From positions 1 through 14,406 of the forward strand of contig JNEM01016984.1 of NCBI GenBank assembly GCA_000697335.1: a stretch of 14,406 bases of DNA, read 5' to 3'. Positions within the stretch are counted from its first letter, which is position 1. Each line of letters starts with the position of its first letter. The DNA is from Conidiobolus incongruus B7586. Lineage: Eukaryota; Entomophthoromycota; Entomophthoromycetes; Entomophthorales; Conidiobolaceae. Made by a program: the position numbers and the translations under genes. The notes beneath the pieces were generated by a model that was not told where the DNA came from, did not search any database, and worked only from the letters and a program-made list of their open reading frames with translations. Positions 1 to 8,145 of the stretch are shown in pieces.

Positions 1-1270
1 AAAAAAGATATTATTTATAATAAACTATAATTTAGAATATTAATCTTTATTGTTATTCCTTCCTTTATTAATAAAATCAAATATTTTATTATAAATTATT
101 TATTTATTAATATTAAAAAATTTTCAATTTAATTGAATATTAATTAAATTAATAAATGATATATAACAAATTTTATTAAAAAGATTAAAAAATAAAAATA
201 TAAAATAATTATCTAATATTCTGACCAAAACTTTATATCGATTAAAGTAACAATAATAAAATAAAACTTATTAAGGTATTTCTAAAAACAAAGGATTTTA
301 TAATAAATAAATTTGAAATTATATTTATATTATGTTTTGTTTAAAATAAAATAATTTATTAAGTTAGAATAATCTTTGTTATAGATTTTGATAATTATAT
401 ATTTTATTATAAACTAATCTTAATTATTATATTAAATTTTAATAATATATTTTTTTTATTTAGATATTAAAAATAAATTAATAAGTATTAAATATATTAA
501 ATATAAAATTATTTTTTATTAATACTTTTATTATAAATTAATGATATCAATTGATTTGTTAGAAAATAATAAAATATATAGATTTAAAACTATAAAAAAA
601 TCTATTATATAATAAAAAATTAAAAAATATATATTATGTATTATTTTTATTAGAATTTAGCCTATATATTTATAACTATAATTATTTAAATAATTATGAA
701 ATACTTATGATGGAGAATAATCCTGTCAATTACTCAAGAAACTCCGATTACCGCAGGATTCGAGAAGTCACATTGGAGATATCACACCCCATGAACTAGT
801 TGATCCTATTACTTTCTGCCCGTAAGTTGTTCATGTCCACAAAAATCAACAATGGAACCTAATATAAGATTATCACAAGCAAACTAATAAACACATCTTC
901 TATCTTCATTTTCAAAAGTATACCGTCTCTAAGTTTTTCTCGTAGCCCTCACAAAAGTGTTGAGTCGTGACGAGCGTGAGATATTTACTTTATTCAAAGA
1001 ACCCGATTCGTAACAAGTCATTTTCACCCACTTTGGTGAACCCCAATAATTTCCCTTAATTACGTGGTAATTTATCGTTTACCACTGGCGATTCCCCGTT
1101 TAAGCTCGTAAAGCCCATTGTTGTCAGTGTTAACACCCGACACTTATATTACAAACTATTTTTATAAATAAAATTAATTAATTTATAAAAGATTAAATAT
1201 TAGTTTTTAATAAAAAGAATTATTTTTAATAATTATAAATTTATTAAAAATATAGTAAAAAATTGTTAAT
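1..1270. repeat. Old AT-rich dispersed repeat, left copy, split by a solo LTR
   Basis: This extremely AT-rich stretch aligns in direct orientation with about 5,370-6,245. The clearest matching blocks are about 188-270 with 5,558-5,640, 561-600 with 5,961-6,000, and 1,186-1,260 with 6,142-6,230. The offset between copies is about 5,370-5,398 before position 708. It falls to about 4,955 after position 1143, and adding the 434-bp LTR plus its 5-bp duplication restores about 5,394. The left copy therefore carries the LTR as a later insertion. No open reading frame of note remains and the family is unknown. It could be the worn internal part of a transposon. It may begin before the window, and its right end near 1,270 is approximate. 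Confidence 0.65.
709..1142 (-). mobile_element. Solo LTR, family 1, better-preserved copy
   Basis: A 434-bp block is much richer in G+C than its surroundings and is flanked by CTTAT at 704-708 and 1143-1147, a 5-bp target-site duplication (6 bp, ACTTAT, if the last base is shared). It matches 3113-3546 in reverse complement over its whole length. Read on the minus strand it begins TGTCGGG and ends CTCCATC, so the start fits the usual LTR TG while the end is not a plain CA. Its size, duplication and lack of an adjacent internal region point to a solo LTR left by recombination. The parent could be a Ty1/copia or Ty3/gypsy element, and no internal sequence is present to decide. It is the younger layer here, since it interrupts the older repeat. 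Strand is given relative to the other copy only. Confidence 0.8.
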
Positions 1271-2555
1271 AAAATTAAATATTATTTATTTAGTATTCTT
1301 TATTATAATTTTATATTTTATATACCAAAATTATATTAGATTTAAATTTTAAGCTTTTTGTAATTATATAATATATATAATATTACAACTGAATATTTAT
1401 TTATTTTGAATTTTAATTTATATATTTTATTATTGATTTTATATAATTCCAATATATTAACTAATATTAATTTTAAAATTATTATAAGTTACTAAACTAC
1501 CTTTTTATTATTATTTTTTTATTATTACCAAATCTTTTAATAATAAATATTAATTTACCAAGGTATATAATATTATATAAATATTTTATTTTATATACAA
1601 TCTAGTATACTAAATAAAATAAGTATAAATTATTGATTATTGATTATATTATATAGAAAACCAATTAATATATATAGGTAATTAATAATTTTGCTATTAT
1701 AATAACTTTTCTATTATATAATTATAAAAATAATTTGAAAAATCTATTTTCAGAATTATTCATATTTAATAACTTTAATGTTAAGTAATATATTAAATTA
1801 AATTTTAAATTTTAAAATGATTTTATATATATTCAGTTTATAAAAATAATATTATTAAAATTACTATAAACTTTGTTAATTTCTAAAAGTAATAATAACT
1901 GAATATAAAAAGAATATATAAGATCCAACTTTTTAAACATTAGATATTTCATTATCCTTAAATAAATATATTTCATTTTTAATTAATTTCAAACATTTAT
2001 TGATGGTATCTATTCTAGAACTTAACAGCATTTGAGTTTATGGTATAATGATTATTATTCATTTCATTAATCCAAATTTCAAAATTTATATTTATAATAT
2101 TAAAATTTTCTATAATATAAAATTATAAAAAATGACGGTAATAATAGATTATATGAATGGACCAATCAAACATATTATATAAAGTTATATTTAAATTATA
2201 TCATAGAATAAATCAAAGTTATATTTCATAGAAAATTTTTAAAAAATTGTTAATATTTAAGAAAATTTACTAAAATATTAATTTGGATAATTGATATATA
2301 TTTATAAGCTTAATTTGAGGCTTAAGAATTTCAATAATTTATTTAATAATAGATGTTATTAAAATGAAATATTAAAAATTAGAATATCTTTATAATATTG
2401 TTATTACCTAGGTAATAACCTATCTGAATATTTCTATCTTGCTATCGATTTCCTTATGGAGATATTAACTTAAAAGATAAATTATTTTACTTTAATAAAC
2501 TCATCCTTTTAAAGTTCTATTTCACCTTTATATATTATCCTTAACAGGCAATAGG
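1271..2555. other. AT-rich spacer without a recognisable gene
   Basis: I see no sizeable reading frame, RNA gene or clear repeat end here. The stretch is dominated by A/T runs and stop codons in all frames. The part from about 2,400 to 2,550 is slightly more complex and holds the palindrome at 2400-2419. It may contain further worn repeat DNA that I cannot assign. Confidence 0.5.
2400..2419. repeat. Perfect 20-bp palindrome
   Basis: The sequence GTTATTACCTAGGTAATAAC is identical to its own reverse complement and is centred on CCTAGG. It has no spacer, so it could form a cruciform or a symmetrical protein-binding site. No gene is near enough to assign a role. In DNA this AT-rich, A/T palindromes are common by chance, but the G/C-containing core is less so. 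Confidence 0.7.
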
Positions 2556-2953
2556 TGTAAATATACTAGGTAATAAAACAATTATAATATAGAAAAAAAA
2601 CTAATATAAAAGTAATATGGACTTTAGTATGATATTAATAATATGGCAAGATAATATAAATATAAACAAAACTTATTTAAGTTTTATAATCAAATAAGTC
2701 ATTATATATTATATTTTATATTAGATAGTATCAATATGATATATTGATAGTTATAATCTTAACTTTAAAAAACAATGATATAAATAAAAAATAATAGTTA
2801 TTCTGAGAAAAAGAAAGGACCCTGTTTATTAGTTAAATTAATATTATTTATATAATTAAATTGATTTTAAAAGAATAAATTACTTGATTAATTTAGAGTT
2901 AATTGAATTATATATAGTTATATATAAGAATTTCATGAATTAATCTCTTAATA
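2556..2953. mobile_element. Solo LTR, family 2, decayed copy
   Basis: This 398-bp block aligns end to end and in the same orientation with 4008-4407. It starts TGTAAA and ends CTCTTAATA, matching the TGTAAG start and CTCTTAACA end of the other copy. The pentamer ATAGG lies directly before it (2551-2555) and directly after it (2954-2958), a perfect target-site duplication. Each family 2 copy has its own different duplication, so the two are independent solo LTRs and not the two ends of one element. This copy is markedly richer in A/T than its sibling and nearly without CpG. True orientation relative to the lost internal region is unknown. Confidence 0.85.
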
Positions 2954-3112
2954 ATAGGAATATAAAGGAGCTAATAAAATAAATCCAATTATAATAGGTT
3001 AGTGAATAATTTATAAGAGAATAATATTATTTTATTTTCTTAATAAAGATATTGATAAAAATATTACCATCAATTGACAATAACTTATTTGTTTTAAATG
3101 ATTGTTTTATAT
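2954..3112. other. Short AT-rich spacer between two solo LTRs
   Basis: This stretch separates the family 2 LTR from the family 1 copy. It contains the 3' copy of the ATAGG duplication and otherwise shows no gene or repeat that I can support. Confidence 0.5.
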
Positions 3113-3546
3113 TGTCAGGTTATAACTATAGGAAGAAATAGGTTTTAATGTTTAAATAGGGAATCACTAGTGATAATTGTCAGGTTACTACAAAATTAGG
3201 GGAAATTAATGGGGTTCATTAAATTAGGTGAGAATAGCTTCTTATGAATCAGGTTCTTTGAATAACATAAGTATCTTACACTCATCACAATTCAATACTT
3301 TTTGTGAGTATTATAAGAAAATTTAGAGATTATATACTTTTGAAAATAAAGATAAAGGATGTGTTTATTAGTTTGCTTATGATAATCTTATATTAAATTC
3401 CATTGTTGATTTTTGTGGACATGAATGACTTATAGACAGAAAGTAATAGGATCAACTAATTTATAGGATATAATATCTCTAATGTGACTTCTTAAATCCT
3501 ATGGTAATTGGAGTTTCTTGAGTAATTGACAAGATTATTCCCTATT
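3113..3546 (+). mobile_element. Solo LTR, family 1, decayed copy
   Basis: This 434-bp block matches the reverse complement of 709-1142 along its whole length, so the two copies lie in opposite orientation. Identity is roughly four bases in five by eye. Most differences have G or C in the 709-1142 copy and A or T here, and nearly all CpG of that copy is absent. It begins TGTCAGG and ends CCCTATT. The flanking pentamers, TATAT at 3108-3112 and AATAT at 3547-3551, agree at four positions, consistent with a worn 5-bp duplication. No internal retroelement region adjoins it. It is an old fossil. Confidence 0.75.
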
Positions 3547-4007
3547 AATATTTTGCTAGCAATTAGTATTATAATAATACTATAAAATAAAATAAATTTA
3601 ATATCAGTATAATTATTTTAATTTTGAATATTATATTAATTAATAAAATATAATAAAAAATATAATCCTAAAAATACCTTTAAGTTATACTTTATATATA
3701 ATAATACTATTTTATTATCTGATAAAAAATACACAGAAATAAATATTCTATTATTAAAAAATTAATTTTAAATCTAATTTTAAATATTATATCCATTATG
3801 TATATTAAAAATAATTATTATAACATATTTAATCTTTCAATATTAATTTCAAAGTTTAGAGATATTCATTTATATAAAAGTATTTTTTTTTCAATAATTT
3901 TTTTCCTCTGACTAAAGTTGATAAATTGTCATGATTTCCAAATATAATTTACTCTAATCATTTACCTTATAATTTCAACTAAATTGCTTTTTCAATTAAA
4001 TTAATCT
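3547..4007. other. AT-rich spacer without a recognisable gene
   Basis: No coding or RNA signal is visible. The last five bases, AATCT at 4003-4007, are the 5' target-site duplication of the solo LTR that follows. Confidence 0.5.
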
Positions 4008-4407
4008 TGTAAGCGTAGTGGTAGTTAAACTAATATAATGCAGAGGAAGACTTAATATAAAAGTAGTGTGGCGCAGAACGTGGTAATATAACGTGGCTGT
4101 AGCGTGCAAGTGTAAACAAAGTTTAATTAAGCTTCGAACTAGGATGAGTCACTGATATATTAAGATTTATATTAGGTAGTGCCAATATCCTACAATATCA
4201 ACAGAATGTAGTCTCAATCTTAGAAATAGTGTAAAAGTAGAAAATAGTAAGAATTAAGAGGAAAAAAGAGGAACCTAGTTTATTAGATAATTTAATACTA
4301 TTTATACAATTAATTTAACTATATAAGTATAAATTAATCATATAATTTATAGTTAATTGGATTATATGAAAGTGTATATAAGAATTTAGAGAACTAGTCT
4401 CTTAACA
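4008..4407. mobile_element. Solo LTR, family 2, better-preserved copy
   Basis: This block is exactly 400 bp, begins TG (TGTAAGCG) and ends CA (CTTAACA), the canonical LTR termini. It is flanked by perfect AATCT pentamers at 4003-4007 and 4408-4412. It aligns in direct orientation with 2556-2953. It keeps many CpG dinucleotides in its first third (for example around 4,011-4,115), which the sibling copy lacks, so it is the younger or less modified one. A TATATAAG motif near 4,374-4,381 could be part of the old promoter or poly(A) region. No internal region adjoins it. Confidence 0.9.
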
Positions 4408-4502
4408 AATCTAATGAAATCAAATTTATTCTAAATATAAAGCTATATATTATTATATATGAATTATTATATTCTTTTTCCAAAGTTAAGTTTTGATAAA
4501 AT

Positions 4503-4530
4503 ATTTTTAATTTTTAATTTTTAATTTTTT
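4503..4530. repeat. Short TTTTTAA tandem repeat and T-tract
   Basis: Three tandem copies of a 7-bp TTTTTAA-type unit run into a T-tract, just before the TATAA microsatellite. This is simple-sequence DNA with no inferred function. Confidence 0.6.
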
Positions 4531-4535
4531 TTCAA

Positions 4536-4594
4536 TATAATATAATATAATATAATATAATATAATATAATATAATATAATATAATATAATATA
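4536..4594. repeat. (TATAA)n pentanucleotide microsatellite
   Basis: About eleven uninterrupted copies of the 5-bp unit TATAA run from 4536 to 4590 and end in a short TATATAT tail. There is no variation between units, which suggests recent slippage expansion. It lies between the solo LTR ending at 4407 and the primer-site-like motif at 4868 and has no gene nearby. Confidence 0.9.
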
Positions 4595-4867
4595 TATTTT
4601 CAAAAATAAATTTGATTTTAAGCTTAATTTGAAATAATATATATTAATATTATCTGGGATATAAGGTTATTAATAATTTTATTTGTAATAGCTATCTTCC
4701 AAGAATACACCTATTAGATAATATAAAAGGGGTAGTTTATTTAACTTAAAAATTTAGTATAATAACTTAGGAAAAGAACTGAAGTAATAACTTAGTTATA
4801 GTTAAGAAATTTTATTATTAATTAACCTGTTTTTTTGGTATTCAGGTGATATATCAAATTAAATAAT

Positions 4868-4879
4868 TAATATCAGAGC
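4868..4879 (+). other. Primer-binding-site-like motif of a decayed LTR element
   Basis: The 12-mer TAATATCAGAGC is a close match to TGGTATCAGAGC, the initiator-tRNA-Met primer-binding site used by many LTR retroelements. It is followed by CTTGGTTGT, which also often follows such sites. If real, a worn LTR should end a few bases upstream, near 4,855-4,867, and element DNA should continue to the right. I could not define that LTR. A single short motif in AT-rich DNA is weak evidence. Confidence 0.35.
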
Positions 4880-5369
4880 TTGGTTGTATTTATTTATCAT
4901 ATTTTTAAGTGGATTTATGTTGGGGTTTATAAATAATTTAAATTGTGAGAGTTGAACAGGTTATCTAGTTTGTGACTTTATTTTAAAAGTAATATTTTAA
5001 ATTTATTAACAAATTTATATATAATATTACCTTAAATTTAAAATAATGGGAAATTTTTTAATTTCTGATTTTTCAAATATATTATTAATTTGAAATAAAT
5101 AAATATATATAAAATTAATTAGAAATTATATATTTTTAAAATATATATATATATATATTAATTTTTTTGATTAAAAAATTAACTTTTTAAAATTGGTTGT
5201 TTAATTTAATTATATTTAAACTAAATAATAATAATCAAAAATTTTTTATTTTAGTATTAGTAAAACTTAACTATAAACCCTTTAAAATTATTTAAAATTT
5301 ATAAGCAATTTTTAATAATGAAATATTATTAAAATTAATAATTTATTGCTAAGTAAATTATTTTAAGAT
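4880..5369. other. AT-rich spacer, possibly internal part of a decayed element
   Basis: No gene or RNA is recognisable. If the motif at 4868-4879 is a primer-binding site, this stretch would be the start of the internal region of a long-dead LTR element. The sequence alone does not establish that. Confidence 0.35.
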
Positions 5370-6245
5370 TAAAAAAAAATATTTAAAACTTATTAAAATT
5401 TAAAAAACTAACTTCAACTATTACTCTTTTAATTATTAATAGAGTGAAAAAATATATTGAAAAATATCTTTTTATTTTAGTTAAAGAATTATTTAAATAT
5501 TTTAATATTAGTTTTATAAGTATTTTATATATATATTAAAGTTGAAACTTAAATTAATAAATAAAAATATAAAATAGATACTTTATAATTTAATAAAAAC
5601 TTAAAAAAAGTTAGAGTAGTTATTATTAAATAAAACTTAGTAAAATATTACTAGAACCTTAAACTTTTATAGTGAATAATTATAATTAATGAATTTTAAA
5701 TATTTATATATAATCCTTTATTAAAACACAAATCAAAATGCTAAATTAAGTTAATTTAACCTCCTATATAAATCCCTTTAAATAAATATTTTATTAATAA
5801 ACAAATGTTAATTATTGTAATAAATTATAATAGTATATACTACTTTTATTTAATTTTTAAAAGAAAATCAACTAATAATAAACTTTATATTAGTTTTTTA
5901 AATAAAAGTATTTTTAATTAGTATTCTCAATATAATTTAAAAAACCTATTATTTTATATGATAATTATAAAATACATAAATTTAAAACTATAAAAAACTT
6001 TCTAATTAAAAATAACTAGAAAAAACTACTATATCTAGTATATTCTTTAGATTATAACTTATATAATTATAATTGCTTTAAATAATTAAAAAACTAGCTT
6101 GTAGGAAAGAAAATTTCTACAAAAAAATTTAATTAGTTTGTAAAACATTAAATATCAGTCTTTAATAAAAAGAACTGTTTTTTAAGTGTTAAATCTTTGC
6201 TAAAAGTATAGCAAAAAGTTATTAATAATAAAAGAAACTATTAAA
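5370..6245. repeat. Old AT-rich dispersed repeat, right copy with intact target site
   Basis: This is the direct-orientation counterpart of about 1-1,270. It has no LTR inserted. Where the left copy carries the solo LTR between CTTAT duplications, this copy has the single pentamer CTTGT at about 6,098-6,102, in effect an empty site. It retains a little more G+C than the left copy, so it may be the less altered one. No family could be assigned. Ends are approximate because similarity fades into background A/T. Confidence 0.6.
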
Positions 6246-6772
6246 TTTATATTATATATTTATTTTGAATCACAAAAAATTCCCATTATTAAAAATAAAG
6301 AGGAATAGTAAAATTATACATTAGATAATAACAAAAAAATATTATAATTAAAAAGATATACAAATTAATCAACCAATTAAAATTGAAAATATTAAGTATT
6401 CAGGTGTAATATATAAACCATTAAAAATTTAGATTTAAAATTGAAACTTGATCATATAAACTGTTATGATTTATAAAAATATTGTAAATTGAATATTATA
6501 CTCTAATATAATGATGCTTTTAATGAAATATTTGGAGATAAATTATCTAATAATCACTTTAATTCGTAATTTTGTTTTTATGAAAACTTAATTATTTTCA
6601 AGTGCTCCTCAAATACTAATAAATCCAAACCATACATATATAATTAAATAAATTTTTAGACTTTTATCCTGTTACGTATTTTACATACTGTTAGATCTCG
6701 TATTTCGCTGAAATTAAAATAAAATTCAGCTCTATCTCAATCCATCCCATAATAGATATATTAATACAAGAA
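6246..6772. other. AT-rich spacer leading into the PIG-V promoter region
   Basis: No gene is seen. From about 6,600 base composition becomes more mixed, as expected for the approach to a gene. The stretch directly before the TATA-like motif, about 6,660-6,770, probably holds upstream promoter elements, but no known site is recognisable. Confidence 0.45.
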
Positions 6773-6780
6773 TATATAAA
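6773..6780 (+). promoter_or_regulatory. TATA-like element of the PIG-V gene
   Basis: TATATAAA lies 42 nt upstream of the ATG at 6823. A similar TATA-like motif lies 47 nt upstream of the other protein gene in the window, which supports the assignment, although A/T-rich octamers are common here. Between this motif and the start codon is the tiny frame ATG ATG TAA at 6793-6801. It would matter only if transcription starts upstream of it. Confidence 0.35.
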
Positions 6781-6822
6781 CAACAGTCAGTGATGATGTA
6801 AAATACTCAAATCCACAAAATA

Positions 6823-8145
6823 ATGACTCTTATGAAATTTAATTTTCAACTATTTAAAATAAGTTTAATATCCAGAATTACTGTGAATGTACTAAGTCTA
6901 TTAAGTTATATATCTGTACCAAGTTATGATACATCTACAGAATTATTTCTTAATCAAAGTAATCAACTCCCAAATTGGATTAATTCGTGGGTATTGAGTC
7001 TAATCAAATGGGATTCTATTTATTTCCTTACAATTTCTAAATATGGTTACCAGTATGAACATTTCATGGCTTTCTTTCCAGGATTACCCAATTTTATTCA
7101 TCATATTGGCAAATTATTTAACATGGGAAATAATTTAACCTATTTGGCTATCATTGGAATTTTATTAAACAATATTTGCTTTATTGTATCAGTTCAAATA
7201 TTATATTCATTAAGCTCGAGAATTCTAAAGAATAGTCGTTTAGCGTTTGTTGCTTGTGTTTTATATACCTTTAATCCTTCATCTGCTGTAATGTCATCAG
7301 TTTACACCGAACCCATATTTAATATGCTCTCATTCCTTGGTATGCATCTATTCCACAATAATAATGATTGGTTTGCTGCTTTAGTATGGATGATATCTGG
7401 ATTTTTTCGATCTAACTCTATCTTATATTCAGGATTCTTTATTTACAAATTAATATTCAAATTCGTGAATAATCAACGCCCAAAAATTTATTTAACTATG
7501 ATAAAAACAATTCTATTAATAAGTGTCACCTGCTCGAGCTTCGTATACTTTCAATACTATGGCTATGCACAATTCTGCATGCAAGAATTATTGGATAGAA
7601 GGGAATGGTGCGATAGATATACGAGTTATTCGTTTATTCAAAAGTATTATTGGAATAACGGATTTTTAAAATATTGGACATTACAACAATTGCCTAATTT
7701 TCTGTTAGCAGCACCTTTTATTATATTATCTGTTTTATCTTTAGAACATATATTAAGTACCAATTTTTATAATTTTATTACTTTAAAACTATTAAATATT
7801 GATTTATTAAAGAAGTACATTCCAAAGAAACTAGGTAATTTATATATTTAGAATCGAAAACCATTTAATTAATTCAATTTAGAACACGGGCATCATATTA
7901 CCAATGTCGACCTTATACCATATGTCTACCTATGGGTATTCAACCTAACCTATGTTACCTTCTTTATGCATGTTCAAGTGATTCTAAGATTTTTTACTAA
8001 TCTACCTATATTCTACTGGGCAGTTGCTTATCATATAATTTATACATTCAAGGATACAGTGTTATATTCAGCGATATTAAACTATTGGGCAATTTATTAT
8101 ATCGTTAGTATAATACTATTCTCGCAATTTTTACCACCTGCATAG
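6823..8145 (+). CDS. GPI18: GPI mannosyltransferase 2 (PIG-V/GPI18 family), two exons
   Basis: GPI18/PIG-V is an ER multi-pass glycosyltransferase (GT76) that transfers the second mannose, alpha-1,6-linked, from dolichol-phosphate-mannose to the GPI precursor. Exon 1 is 6823-7834 and exon 2 is 7883-8145, joined by a 48-nt phase-1 intron. The spliced product is 424 residues, close to the yeast protein. Family landmarks seen are KWD at 62-64 (the HWD site whose Asp is essential in PIG-V), YEH then AFFPG at 78-87, NPSS near 151, YTEP at 161-164, FRSN at 195-198, and the WNNGFLKYW / QLPNFLLAAP block at about 277-298. Exon 2 supplies the conserved end with further membrane helices (TYVTFFMHVQ, SQFLPPA). 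Without splicing the frame stops after 342 residues. The start at 6823 aligns with the family's N-terminus; the ATG at 6832 is an alternative. It is predicted to be hydrophobic throughout, with many transmembrane segments. No defect is seen in the spliced model, which is confident by homology but untested by RNA. Confidence 0.9.
7835..7882 (+). other. 48-nt spliceosomal intron in the PIG-V gene
   Basis: The intron starts GTAATT and ends CAATTTAG. It contains an in-frame stop, and its removal joins codon 338 (G plus AA, Glu) without a shift. The downstream exon then reads straight into the conserved PIG-V C-terminus. A branch site could lie in TTTAATTAATTC at 7864-7875, but no strict consensus is present. 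Such short introns are typical of fungi. Confidence 0.88.

Noticed and set aside
2003-2030. TGGTATC-containing stretch as a second primer-binding site
   Set aside because: Only the first seven bases fit the initiator-Met site, and no LTR end could be seen beside it.
2734-2754. Near-palindrome with 9-bp arms inside a solo LTR
   Set aside because: The sibling LTR has no palindrome at the same place, so it looks like a by-product of A/T drift.
2556-4407. One LTR element bounded by the two family 2 copies
   Set aside because: Each copy has its own distinct perfect 5-bp duplication, and the DNA between holds no retroelement coding signal, only a separate family 1 LTR.
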